The position numbers were made by a program, and so were the translations under genes. From positions 1-51,646 of the forward strand of contig DATFHX010000024.1 of the NCBI GenBank assembly GCA_035247945.1: a stretch of 51,646 nucleotides of DNA, written 5' to 3'. Position 1 is the first letter of the stretch. Every line of letters starts with the position of its first letter. Origin of the DNA: DATFHX01 sp035247945 (GTDB lineage: Bacteria > Patescibacteriota > Saccharimonadia > Saccharimonadales > Saccharimonadaceae). This document shows positions 24,716 through 32,653 of the stretch, in pieces. The notes below the pieces were generated by a model that did not search any database, was not told where the DNA came from, and saw only the letters and a list, made by a program, of their open reading frames with translations.

Positions 24716-26377
24716 CTACAACGCTGTGCAGGAGTTCCTCGACAGAGCCTGTTCACCACGACACAAGCGTCGCGAATTACTCAGAATCGTTTCCGTCGTA
24801 TCTTTTTTGAAGACTGCGACTGATCCGGTGGGATAGGGAGGTGTGCCGCTGCTCATGCTCGACGGGCAGTCGACGTATCGAGTCTCTCCGTATCTCACCT
24901 GGAATCCACCCTGAATCAGAGACGCACTCAAGGCTGTATACGCAGTACAGGTCGGGTAGTCACCTCCGGCCTCAACCTCTGATTGAGTTTCCCCAGTTCC
25001 ATCCCGCCGAATAGTCATCAGGACCTTAGGGGGAGTGGAGTACCACAAGCCAACGTAGGTCGAAAGCGATGCAGATGTTTCGGATACCACCGGCTCAACC
25101 CCAACCTTCATCGTACCAACCACCAGCTCGGTAATCGCACGTGTCGCCGTATCGACGATCAACTTGGCCAGCTCGACACCCTTGAAGAGTCCGAACCAGT
25201 CAACCGCATCGCCGAGGTTTTCGGCAACCACTCCAGCAACGACCATGAAACAGTCGCTGATCACTTCGGCGTACTCCTTGACTCCCGGAGAGGAGCCAAG
25301 CTTGCCGAAAGCATCCTGGAAACATGCGATGACACCTGCGTTCTCGATGACCTTGGCAGCCATCTCGATCAGCGCACCACCACGACCAATACCTGCGAGC
25401 ATTCCGACCAGGAATCCCGCAGCATCGTACGACAGTTCCGTCAGGAACGTGCCGACCGTTGCCTGCGCCTGAATCGTCACCGGCAGAGAGTCGGTCGACA
25501 TTGCTGCGACCAACTTATCTCCACCGCCCATCACGGCTGAGGACTGATTGTCCGGAAACATCCAGCCATACAGCTTCTTAATGAGCTGGTCCTCGATGTT
25601 GCCACCGCTGACCGTGGTGCGCACTCCGTCAGGAGCCGATACGCGCAGCAGATAGCCGAAGTTGTTCGTAACTCCGACTGTCGCTGCGTCAGTCCCACTC
25701 ACCATACAGGCGTAAATGGGGCTGACCTTGTCCAGCGACCAGTGCTCCTTGGTACCGATGCGCACCTTAGCACCATTGACCGTCACATCCTGCTTACACG
25801 ACCCGAGATCCTTCTTGGCCTCGTCATCATGAAACAACTCCGCCAGCGCATCGTCACTCATGTGTGTCAGCACCTTAGGCGACAAGTGGCTGAGCGTCAC
25901 TGACACCATGCCAGCACGAGGCCGCCAGGTGTCGAGCAGGGCATACGGATACTTCTTGTTGCCAGGAAGTGCCGTATAGGCAAACGGCCGATCAGACGTC
26001 TTGTCGGGCATCGTCAGCGTCAAAGAACGCGCCGGCTGCACAGACAGACCATCCTGAATCAATGAGACGTCGAAGCTCGTCGCCGAGCTGCGAGACCCCA
26101 TGAGTGGACCAGGATCGTTCGCATCGAGGACTCGCACGTTACCGTAGCGAACCTCAGCCTTCTTTTTCACTGCACCCTTCGGCACAGTGATCACAACACC
26201 GTCGTCGAATGACAAGGTGCCACCCTCCGGGCCAACCTCATGTGACTGAGATGGACCGTTCCGATGTGACGTATCCGTATCGAACGGCCAATCGCCGTGG
26301 ATATATTGAATACACCCCACCAGCACTGCGATTACCGTCGCCCATGCGACGACCTTCAGCGCCTTCAATCTTCTCAC
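24716..26377 (-). CDS. Putative lipoprotein of actinobacterial type, 553 aa
   Basis: Not recognised as a named family. A lipobox (VLVGC, about residue 22) follows a hydrophobic leader. Residues 45-140 resemble a ZU5-like fold (GPEGGTLSFDDGVVITVP). A long Ala/Gly/Val-rich middle follows, then about 440-520 a small domain with YVGLWYSTPPKVLMTIRRDG and two cysteine pairs. Codons are richer in G and C than in the T4SS genes. The start listed is a GTG directly after GAGGGG; a TTG 9 nt inside would be better spaced, so the true start is uncertain. The protein should sit on the outer face of the membrane. Appearance suggests transfer from an actinobacterium. Confidence 0.75.
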   Translation of the reverse strand: MRRLKALKVVAWATVIAVLVGCIQYIHGDWPFDTDTSHRNGPSQSHEVGPEGGTLSFDDGVVITVPKGAVKKKAEVRYGNVRVLDANDPGPLMGSRSSATSFDVSLIQDGLSVQPARSLTLTMPDKTSDRPFAYTALPGNKKYPYALLDTWRPRAGMVSVTLSHLSPKVLTHMSDDALAELFHDDEAKKDLGSCKQDVTVNGAKVRIGTKEHWSLDKVSPIYACMVSGTDAATVGVTNNFGYLLRVSAPDGVRTTVSGGNIEDQLIKKLYGWMFPDNQSSAVMGGGDKLVAAMSTDSLPVTIQAQATVGTFLTELSYDAAGFLVGMLAGIGRGGALIEMAAKVIENAGVIACFQDAFGKLGSSPGVKEYAEVISDCFMVVAGVVAENLGDAVDWFGLFKGVELAKLIVDTATRAITELVVGTMKVGVEPVVSETSASLSTYVGLWYSTPPKVLMTIRRDGTGETQSEVEAGGDYPTCTAYTALSASLIQGGFQVRYGETRYVDCPSSMSSGTPPYPTGSVAVFKKDTTETILSNSRRLCRGEQALSRNSCTAL

Positions 26378-26412
26378 CCCTCACGGTGAATAGTTGAAAT
26401 AGAACGTTGTAA

Positions 26413-26441
26413 ATTATAACATAATCTTATAAAAGTTTCAA
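26413..26441 (-). promoter_or_regulatory. Promoter of the 553-aa lipoprotein gene
   Basis: On the minus strand TTGAAA (plus 26436-26441), 17-nt spacer, TATAAT (plus 26413-26418) with TGT before it. The -35 shares two bases with the base of the preceding terminator stem, so termination and re-initiation are packed together. Confidence 0.75.
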
Positions 26442-26471
26442 GCCCCCTCCGCATAGTAGCGGAGGGGGCTT
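26440..26471 (-). terminator. Terminator of the 211-aa lipoprotein gene
   Basis: A 13-bp perfect stem AAGCCCCCTCCGC (26440-26452) with 26459-26471, loop of six. It lies 11 nt after the stop on the minus strand. Confidence 0.85.
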
Positions 26472-26482
26472 CTGGGAGCTTC

Positions 26483-27118
26483 TCAGCTCAGCCACTTGGC
26501 GTGGCGAAGAGCAAAGCTCATCTTCTCGACATCGAACTTCGGCCCTCCGTTAGGCGCATCGATCCCGATGATGTAGAAGAACTCGCCGCCGTGATTGAAG
26601 ATCCAGAAGGTCGAGCGCGAATCGCGCGTGGAACCCTCAGGGATCGTCTTGCAGTCACTCATATCGGAGTAGTATCGATCGACTCGGAGTCCGTCCACGA
26701 CATCAGACCCCACCGGCTTCTTGTCCTGGAACGGCGCGTACGAGTTGCAGGGAATCCGCTTCTGAGTCATGATGTCCTTCAGCGTCTTCGGTCCGTCAGG
26801 ACGGACGAACGACAGAAGAGGACAGGAGAAGTCGGGCGATGTGGCCGTGTCGTTACACCGAGACGATGTGTCCACATACATCACATCGGACCCGTACTTC
26901 CACCCCTCCATTTTGGGGAGCGACAGCTTACCGGCGACCGTGATGCGCTCTGCCGGCAGTGTGTACGACCCCGCCTTCTTCGCGGACCCAGTCGCAGTAG
27001 GGCTGTGACGAGGCTTCGGACTGGCCTCACTCTTCGAGGAGTCGTCACCTCCGATCTTACAACCAGAGACGGCGAACAGTAGAGCGATCGCCACGGCGAT
27101 TCCTTTGCGATTCCGCAC
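26483..27118 (-). CDS. Putative lipoprotein, 211 aa
   Basis: Not recognised by name. Lipobox AVSGC at about residue 20; then a Ser/Lys/Pro-rich tether (about 22-50); then a folded domain with five cysteines in addition to the lipid Cys. Conserved-looking blocks are LPKMEGWKYGSDVM, CPLLSFVRPD and STFWIFNHGGEFFYIIGIDA. It starts with GTG behind AGAGGA. The Ser/Pro/Lys tether and codon use resemble actinobacterial lipoproteins and those of the gene next to it. The two are in tandem but have separate promoters and terminators. Confidence 0.75.
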   Translation of the reverse strand: MRNRKGIAVAIALLFAVSGCKIGGDDSSKSEASPKPRHSPTATGSAKKAGSYTLPAERITVAGKLSLPKMEGWKYGSDVMYVDTSSRCNDTATSPDFSCPLLSFVRPDGPKTLKDIMTQKRIPCNSYAPFQDKKPVGSDVVDGLRVDRYYSDMSDCKTIPEGSTRDSRSTFWIFNHGGEFFYIIGIDAPNGGPKFDVEKMSFALRHAKWLS

Positions 27119-27138
27119 AGGATTTCCTCTCAGTTAAT

Positions 27139-27158
27139 TGTCGCGAATATCCGCGACA
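27139..27158 (-). promoter_or_regulatory. Inverted repeat in the leader of the 211-aa lipoprotein gene
   Basis: TGTCGCG (27139-27145) and CGCGACA (27152-27158) around six AT-rich bases. It lies between the -10 box and the ribosome site, so it is either an operator or a leader hairpin. Confidence 0.4.
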
Positions 27159-27175
27159 GGCGCTTTGCCTAGCAT

Positions 27176-27204
27176 ATTTTACAACATTCACTATACTTAT
27201 GCAA
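27176..27204 (-). promoter_or_regulatory. Promoter of the 211-aa lipoprotein gene
   Basis: On the minus strand TTGCAT (plus 27199-27204), 17-nt spacer, TAAAAT (plus 27176-27181). The -35 lies just past the recF stop. Confidence 0.6.
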
Positions 27205-27207
27205 GTA

Positions 27208-28251
27208 CTAAAGACTTGTCACGTACTTATCATCTACTCCATGTCCACCAGTAGCAGTAGTAATAATCATCTGGTTCTTAACGAGTTGCGAAATGAGTAG
27301 ATTTTGACGCGTAGCGTCGAGTTCACTAAATACATCATCAAGGAGGATGACAGGGGACTGACCTGTTATCTCTTCAATAATTTCGACTTCCAAAAACTTG
27401 AGTGCCAACACTACACTGCGCACCTCACCTCGAGACGCTACAGAAAGAGCGGGGGAATGATTAAAATCAAAAAGAACATCATGCCGATGGGGGCCAACAG
27501 AGGTAAACCCAAGCATCCTATCCCGTTCACCATGCGCATGGAGTTCTGCGAGGAGCTTTTGCTGTAATGAGCCGTCTCCACTATATGAATAGCGCATCGT
27601 GACCGCATCGCCAGTATGGGCGATCAGGTTATAGGCATCCGCGAGGCGTGCATTCAGACGATCAATAAAAGCGAAGCGCTGCTCAATTATATACGCACCA
27701 TACTCACTGAGCGATACGTTCCAGGCAAATAGGTCGCCATCCGTCACCTGAGGCCTTTTAAGAAGCGTATTGCGCTGCTTAAGCGCTCGGTCGTATCGAC
27801 GAAGCGAAAGCCCGTAGCGCGGGTCTAATTGGCTAATAAAGCGATCTATAAACTGCCGCCGACGTGTCGGTGATCCATTTAGGAGCCTCAGATCATCTGG
27901 TTCAAAGAGAACGACAGGTATTTTACTCCGAGGAGATAGCCTGTACTGTGTTTTTCCGTCTACTACGAACTGCTTTCGCCCCGTTGCCCGAGACGGATCA
28001 AACTTGACTGTACGCTCACCGTCGCCGTCAAAGCGGATATCGATACGGTACCACGGCGCTTCTTGACGAAGTACGTCTGCGTCACCGCCCTTAAACGAGC
28101 TCCCCTGCAGGGCAATATAGAGTGCCTCAACAAGCGAGGTCTTACCACTTCCATTAGGTCCCGTCACCACAGTCACGCCCGGCGAAACGGCGAGCGTGTA
28201 ATCAGTATGCGTGCGAATATTCTGCACGCGAACCTGTGAAACGAGGGGCAT
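27208..28251 (-). CDS. recF: RecF recombination/repair ATPase
   Basis: A 347-aa SMC-like ATPase that loads RecA at gaps via RecOR. Walker A GPNGSGKTSL near residue 33, the RecF block RRRQFIDRFISQLDP near 130, signature SRGEVRSVVLALK near 285, and Walker B VILLDDVFSELD near 315 are all present. Length is typical. It follows dnaN by 10 nt, in the common dnaA-dnaN-recF order. There is no gyrB after it, unlike many bacteria; the next gene is a lipoprotein with its own promoter. Confidence 0.96.
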   Translation of the reverse strand: MPLVSQVRVQNIRTHTDYTLAVSPGVTVVTGPNGSGKTSLVEALYIALQGSSFKGGDADVLRQEAPWYRIDIRFDGDGERTVKFDPSRATGRKQFVVDGKTQYRLSPRSKIPVVLFEPDDLRLLNGSPTRRRQFIDRFISQLDPRYGLSLRRYDRALKQRNTLLKRPQVTDGDLFAWNVSLSEYGAYIIEQRFAFIDRLNARLADAYNLIAHTGDAVTMRYSYSGDGSLQQKLLAELHAHGERDRMLGFTSVGPHRHDVLFDFNHSPALSVASRGEVRSVVLALKFLEVEIIEEITGQSPVILLDDVFSELDATRQNLLISQLVKNQMIITTATGGHGVDDKYVTSL

Positions 28252-28261
28252 AGAAATCTAA

Positions 28262-29362
28262 TTAACTCTTAAGAGGCATGATCACATGCTTATAGTTAAC
28301 GTCGTCGCCCTTGGCGGAGAGTACACACGGCGCAAGCTTTCCACTAAAGCGAAAGACAACCGTGTCACCTTCAACAACTGAGAGCGCATCGGCAAGGTAG
28401 CGAGAATTTAGCGTCACCTGTCCATCCGCAGTCACTTCTGCATCTGCACTCGAGGTGTTTTCCCCAAGTTCTGAGGCAATTGAGTGGATAGAAAGCGTTT
28501 GCTTCTCCTGGTCAGCAGTAAGTGTGACACTTCCGCCTGACTCACGGGCAAAAAGTCCTGCAATCTTAGTGATGCGCACGAACTCGCTTGCCTTAAGTAC
28601 CATATTTGTTTCCGACTCCTTGGGGATAAGTTCTCGGTATGGTGGAAAATTACCGTCGATAAGTCGACTTGTAAGTTCCGCTTCTCCGACACGGAAACGC
28701 ACCTGTGTTTCATCAAAGAGGATATCTACCTCGGTAACGTCATCGGTAAGGACGCGGAGCACTTCCTGAAGGGTGGTCGTAGGGATAATTGCCGCGACTT
28801 CACTGGTTGTTTCAACAAGTCGGCGTTCACTGAGACGATATCCATCTGTTGCAGCAAGGTAAAGATATCCTTCAAATGAATGCCAGTATACACCTGTAAG
28901 CATCGGACGGGTCGCATCGCTACTACTCGTAATAATAGTTTGACCTACGGCTTGTTTAAAATCAGCCGGACGAATGCTGTACTGAATTGAAGAGGTTTCA
29001 TCGATCGTAGGAAGCTCAGGGAATTCATCCGCAATCACTCCGTTAATGACTGATTTATAGCTTCCTGAAGTAATGGTTAGGCGGTTATCAACAACTTTGA
29101 GTTCAACCGTACCCTTAGGAAGGCTGGCAACGAAGTCACTTGCAAGCCGAGCGGGAATGGTAATTGATCCTGGAGTAATGATCTTTGCTCCAATCAAATG
29201 AGTCGACGCAATCTCAAGGTTTGTTGCAGCAACAAGGAGACGATTACCGTCTGTTCGTAAAAGAATGTTACTAAGAATAGGTAGCTGTGTCTTATTGCTT
29301 GCAACTCGACCGACATTGCTGAGGGCGCGAGTCAGATTTTCCTGGGTGACGCTTAGTTCCAT
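28262..29362 (-). CDS. dnaN: DNA polymerase III beta subunit (sliding clamp)
   Basis: A 366-aa clamp that encircles DNA and tethers the polymerase. Begins MELSVTQENLTRALSNVGRV and has the three repeated domains, ending in the conserved YKHVIMPLK, close to the canonical HxxMP(M/L)R-type end. AAAGG precedes the ATG. It lies downstream of dnaA, separated by a 268-bp region with DnaA boxes. Confidence 0.97.
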   Translation of the reverse strand: MELSVTQENLTRALSNVGRVASNKTQLPILSNILLRTDGNRLLVAATNLEIASTHLIGAKIITPGSITIPARLASDFVASLPKGTVELKVVDNRLTITSGSYKSVINGVIADEFPELPTIDETSSIQYSIRPADFKQAVGQTIITSSSDATRPMLTGVYWHSFEGYLYLAATDGYRLSERRLVETTSEVAAIIPTTTLQEVLRVLTDDVTEVDILFDETQVRFRVGEAELTSRLIDGNFPPYRELIPKESETNMVLKASEFVRITKIAGLFARESGGSVTLTADQEKQTLSIHSIASELGENTSSADAEVTADGQVTLNSRYLADALSVVEGDTVVFRFSGKLAPCVLSAKGDDVNYKHVIMPLKS

Positions 29363-29630
29363 CTATTATTACCTTTCTTTCAGATTTATTTGGTTGCGGT
29401 TATTAGTAGTTCCTGTGGATAGTGGGGATAAGTTGGGGAAATCCAGGGGTGAGAGGTTAAAATTACTTGGGGAATAGTAGAGGGGAAATGTGGGGAGGGG
29501 TGTGGTGATAACTGAGGCTTTTACACTCCCAAGTTTATACAACCATACCTTTGATTGGCTGAGTGTGGATAGAAGCACACCGGCTGTCCTATGTTGTTTA
29601 CCCACAGATTCCACATCTTTTACACAGCCA
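29363..29630. other. dnaA-dnaN intergenic region with DnaA boxes
   Basis: No gene. TGTGGATAG occurs at 29414-29422 and 29564-29572, and TTACCCACA at 29598-29606, each one base from the TTATCCACA consensus in one orientation or the other; GATTCCACA follows at 29607-29615. The region is rich in G-runs on the plus strand and in A/T near the dnaA side. It is one half of a likely two-part replication origin. Confidence 0.65.
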
Positions 29631-31007
29631 CTAGGCATACAGTTTCTCCCGTATCTCAGCTACCTGTTCCCGGATAAGATAGTCGAGCTTAATAGCTTTT
29701 TCGATCTTTTCGACAGAGTGGATCGCAGTTGTGTGGTCTTTGCGACCGAGCTCACCAGCAATCTTAGGGAAACTGAGGTGAAGTTCGCTCCTGAGGAGAT
29801 ACATAGCAATCTGACGAGGAACGACGATATGCTTATCTCGCTTTGCGCTGCAAATCTCTTTTACTTCGATTTGGAAATGACGAGCAGTCTTATCAATAAT
29901 CTGTTTTGCAGTCAGATGTTGTGGGCGAGAGTGACGAACATTGCTGATCAATCCTTCTGCAGTAGAGATGTCCGGGGTAATCCCACGCATTTCAGCATAG
30001 GCAAGCAATTGATTAAGCGCCCCCTCGAGCTCGCGGATGTTCGTTTTAATATTGTTTGCTAGGTATTCAATAGTTTCTCGACCCAGCTCCACTCCTGAAA
30101 GGGATGCTTTTGCCTGTACGATTGCGCAGCGCGTTTCGAAGTCGGGCATCTGAATGTCGATTGCCATGCCCCACTCAAACCGACTTCGAAGACGTTCTGT
30201 GAGTGTTGGGATGCTCTTTGGTGGCTTATCACTACTAATAATAATCTGCTTGTTTGCCTGGTGAAGTACGTTAAAGGTATGGAAGAATTCCTCCTGTGTT
30301 TTTTCCTTACCAGCAATAAACTGCATATCGTCCACGATAAAGACGTCTGCGGTACGGTATTTGTCCGAAGTTTTTTTCTTAAACCGCATACTGTCGACGA
30401 ATTCTTTCGTAAAGGTTTCGGTATTAATATACATAACCTTTGCCCCAGGTTGGTTCTTGGCAATCTCATTACCAACAGCCTGCATGAGGTGGGTTTTACC
30501 TAGTCCTACGCCGCCGTAGAGGAAGAGCGGATTGTATTTCGTACCAGGATTCGCGGCAACCGCCTGGCATGCGGCGTAGGCAAGATCGTTACTTGATCCA
30601 ACAATAAAGTTTGCAAACGTGTAGCGTGGGTTGAGACCGCTTACTGCTGTGGAGGTAGTAGGTGCAGTAACAACATTACGATCCGCTGGAGCTGAAATTA
30701 ATTCTTCGACACTTGCAGAACGATTGGCCGCTGCAGTGGTTTCGCGAGTTACTGTTTTTTTACCAGTTGTCTTAATAACGTAGCTAATAGCAGCAGGAGA
30801 GGCACCGTTCTTTTCAAGTACAGACTTTACGCGGTCATTAAACTTTACTTCAAACTGTTTTTTAACAAAGATATTTGGCACTGCAATAACTGCCGTGTCA
30901 TTTGTAAGATCGACCAATTCGGTGTTTTTGAACCATGTCGTGAAATTGGCATGGGAGACCGATAATTCGATCTCACCTAAAACACTTTGCCATAACGCAT
31001 GATGCAT
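29631..31007 (-). CDS. dnaA: Chromosomal replication initiator DnaA
   Basis: A 458-aa AAA+ initiator that binds DnaA boxes and opens the origin. Domain I (about 1-85, HHALWQSVLGEIELSVSHAN), a linker, the AAA+ core with GGVGLGKTHL and the Walker B VFIVDDMQF, and the C-terminal DNA-binding domain with the signature SFPKIAGELGRKDHTTAIHS are present. The frame extends to 31130, but the ATG at 31007 has GGAGAGGG 5 nt before it and gives the normal N terminus. Its promoter -35 overlaps a DnaA box, so it is probably self-repressed. Confidence 0.97.
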   Translation of the reverse strand: MHHALWQSVLGEIELSVSHANFTTWFKNTELVDLTNDTAVIAVPNIFVKKQFEVKFNDRVKSVLEKNGASPAAISYVIKTTGKKTVTRETTAAANRSASVEELISAPADRNVVTAPTTSTAVSGLNPRYTFANFIVGSSNDLAYAACQAVAANPGTKYNPLFLYGGVGLGKTHLMQAVGNEIAKNQPGAKVMYINTETFTKEFVDSMRFKKKTSDKYRTADVFIVDDMQFIAGKEKTQEEFFHTFNVLHQANKQIIISSDKPPKSIPTLTERLRSRFEWGMAIDIQMPDFETRCAIVQAKASLSGVELGRETIEYLANNIKTNIRELEGALNQLLAYAEMRGITPDISTAEGLISNVRHSRPQHLTAKQIIDKTARHFQIEVKEICSAKRDKHIVVPRQIAMYLLRSELHLSFPKIAGELGRKDHTTAIHSVEKIEKAIKLDYLIREQVAEIREKLYA

Positions 31008-31264
31008 ATTTACCCTCTCCTTCGGTCGTTTCTGTCTGTTACGTTCTACTATACAGGGGCGAGAAGTTTTCCACAACCATAACGGGATGAGGAAAAGTAT
31101 GCACGGCAAATAGGGGTATGAGTTGTCCACAAATGGCTATTTCATCTGTTAAATTGTGGATAAAGTAGGGGAAAACGTGGAAAACTGTGGATACTAGAAA
31201 ACAAAGCGACGGGAGATCAAGCATGTGTGCTATACTTGCAAGCGCCCGACAGAGAGGATGAAAA
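31008..31264. other. Putative oriC: DnaA-box cluster upstream of dnaA
   Basis: Five boxes lie within 130 bp: TTTTCCACA (31067-31075), TTGTCCACA (31123-31131), TGTGGATAA (31155-31163, a perfect TTATCCACA in reverse), CGTGGAAAA (31176-31184) and TGTGGATAC (31186-31194). Together with the boxes on the other side of dnaA this is the usual picture of a bipartite origin like that of Bacillus. The gene order on both sides supports it. A DUE is not obvious; the AT-rich tract at 31135-31165 is a candidate. Confidence 0.8.
31048..31076 (-). promoter_or_regulatory. dnaA promoter overlapping a DnaA box
   Basis: On the minus strand TTGTGG (plus 31071-31076), 17-nt spacer, TATAGT (plus 31048-31053). The -35 lies inside the DnaA box at 31067-31075, so bound DnaA would block RNA polymerase. 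Confidence 0.65.
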
Positions 31265-31855
31265 ATGAATCGGGATGCCGCCTTCACGCGAACAGTGGAA
31301 ATTCTGTACGCAGACGAGGCGTTTGATCTGGGCACGGAACCCTCCCTCGTAGGGGGCTACGTATTTGCGGCAGCACTCTGCACTGATGAGGACCAACTCT
31401 TCGTTACGGAACAGCACTTCCTCAAGTGGGGGTTTGAAGTGCTCGCCCAATGTGCAGGACTCCATGTCAAGAATGTCAAAAAAAGCCTCTTCAACGCACA
31501 CATGTATTCCTACAACTCGAAAGATAAGCGTCTCGTGGGAAGTAGGGTAGACGTGATGGTTCGTGAGCGTCCTTCGAGTCATCTCAATGATCTACGGGGA
31601 AAGCTGGCTACGTTGGTCCGAACGCGGGATGTGCCCATTAACTATCCCGTAGTAGGACTTCGAGAGAAACTTCGTGCAGAGGAAAGGGCTGTGTTTCGTC
31701 AAGCGCTTCTCCTGCCGCTCGATAATCGGCGAGTGCTCGCGAAGGTCGCGGCGAAGAAAGAGAATCCCCCAAGGGGATTTCAAGAAGGGCTATGTGAAAC
31801 AATCCTCGGGTGGCATCAGGATCGGCGCCAGCAGCTCGTAAAGTTGCTCGTGTGA
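31265..31855 (+). CDS. Uncharacterised 196-aa protein next to oriC
   Basis: Not recognised. A soluble, mixed alpha/beta protein with no signal peptide. Visible blocks are ILYADEAFDLGTEPSLVGGY near residue 14, and a basic C-terminal half with LREKLRAEERAVFRQALLLP and NRRVLAKVAAKKE. The AGAGG site lies 7 nt before the ATG and an extended -10 (TGC then TATACT, 31231-31236) lies 28 nt upstream. It sits between the DnaA-box cluster and rpmH, a place usually without a gene. The basic tail could bind nucleic acid, but there is no known motif. Confidence 0.65.
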   Translation: MNRDAAFTRTVEILYADEAFDLGTEPSLVGGYVFAAALCTDEDQLFVTEQHFLKWGFEVLAQCAGLHVKNVKKSLFNAHMYSYNSKDKRLVGSRVDVMVRERPSSHLNDLRGKLATLVRTRDVPINYPVVGLREKLRAEERAVFRQALLLPLDNRRVLAKVAAKKENPPRGFQEGLCETILGWHQDRRQQLVKLLV

Positions 31856-31867
31856 TCCACAACCTCA

Positions 31868-31893
31868 AGCCCCAGTCCTTTTGGGCTGGGGCT
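31868..31893 (+). terminator. Terminator of the 196-aa gene
   Basis: Stem AGCCCCAGTCC (31868-31878) with 31883-31893, one G-T pair, loop TTTT, then a T-rich tract ending TTTTT. Confidence 0.8.
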
Positions 31894-32002
31894 GTTCACT
31901 TTTTATGAGCAGGAGCTTTAAGAATAAAAAAGAGATGCCGACGTTCGGCGGCGCAGGGCTATTCTTTTAGTGGTGTATATCAAAAGGATAGCTTTCTATC
32001 TC

Positions 32003-32031
32003 TTGTAAAAATCCAATAAAAAGGGTAAAAT
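32003..32031 (+). promoter_or_regulatory. rpmH promoter, leaderless type
   Basis: TTGTAA (32003-32008), 17-nt spacer, TAAAAT (32026-32031), then 9 nt to the ATG at 32041. No ribosome site is present. Confidence 0.65.
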
Positions 32032-32040
32032 AGCTTAGAT

Positions 32041-32178
32041 ATGCCAAAACGAACGTACCAACCACACACTCGTCACCGTGCTCGTACGCACGGATTCCGC
32101 GCGCGTGTATCGACCAAGGCAGGTCGCGCTGTAATTAAGCGCCGCCGCATCAAGGGTCGCGCACGTCTGACTGTCTAA
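32041..32178 (+). CDS. rpmH: 50S ribosomal protein bL34
   Basis: A 45-aa basic protein beginning MPKRTYQPHTRHRARTHGFR, the bL34 signature, and ending GRARLTV. It is too short for the usual ORF cut-off. It binds 23S rRNA in the large subunit. It lies upstream of rnpA, the usual pairing. Confidence 0.97.
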   Translation: MPKRTYQPHTRHRARTHGFRARVSTKAGRAVIKRRRIKGRARLTV

Positions 32179-32194
32179 TTGACGTAAAGCTAGC

Positions 32195-32220
32195 AATACG
32201 CTCACAGATGTGAGCGTATT
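32195..32220 (+). terminator. Hairpin between rpmH and rnpA
   Basis: AATACGCTCA (32195-32204) pairs with 32211-32220 around CAGATG, then TTTTGTTTTT. It should end most rpmH transcripts and let the ribosomal protein be made in excess of RnpA. Confidence 0.8.
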
Positions 32221-32251
32221 TTGTTTTTATGGGGTATACTTAAAAGTAATT

Positions 32252-32632
32252 ATGTTGTCAGCAAAGTACCGTTTCCACGGGCATGGCAGCTTGCGTTACG
32301 TGTATAAAAACGGGCAGGCTGTTCGTTCTCGCCTTATTACGATAAAACACACGAGCAATCCACATAGAAAGACGTCTCGTTTTTCAGTCGTGGTGAGTAA
32401 GAAGGTACATAAAAGCGCTGTAGGACGAAATCGGATTAGGCGCCGCATTTACGAAATTGTACGGCATGAAATTCCAAAGATGCACGGCATCCATGACGTT
32501 GCCATTATGGTATTTTCGAGTGAGGTGATCACAATGCCGCACGAGGAGCTCGAACAAACACTTCTGCCGCTGCTTGCTCAGGCGCGTCTGTATCCTAAAG
32601 AGGCGAAAGATGGTATACTTAAGGACAGATAA
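32252..32632 (+). CDS. rnpA: Ribonuclease P protein component
   Basis: A 126-aa basic protein partnering the RNase P RNA in 5' processing of tRNA precursors. Has the RNR motif SAVGRNRIRRRIYEIVR and the early YRFHGHGSLRYVYKNG block. The frame runs upstream to 32210; the ATG at 32252 was chosen because it gives the normal N terminus. TATACT (32235-32240) lies 11 nt before it. Order rpmH-rnpA-yidC-jag is typical. Confidence 0.94.
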   Translation: MLSAKYRFHGHGSLRYVYKNGQAVRSRLITIKHTSNPHRKTSRFSVVVSKKVHKSAVGRNRIRRRIYEIVRHEIPKMHGIHDVAIMVFSSEVITMPHEELEQTLLPLLAQARLYPKEAKDGILKDR

Positions 32633-32653
32633 TTTTCTGGAGTTTAGTATACT

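Noticed and set aside
24983..25540. 185-codon open frame antisense to the 553-aa lipoprotein
   Set aside because: Arg/His-rich low-complexity translation, no start signal; the minus-strand gene has a lipobox, promoter and terminator.
29490..30062. 190-codon open frame antisense to dnaA
   Set aside because: Lies over the conserved DnaA C-terminal domain; an artefact of codon bias.
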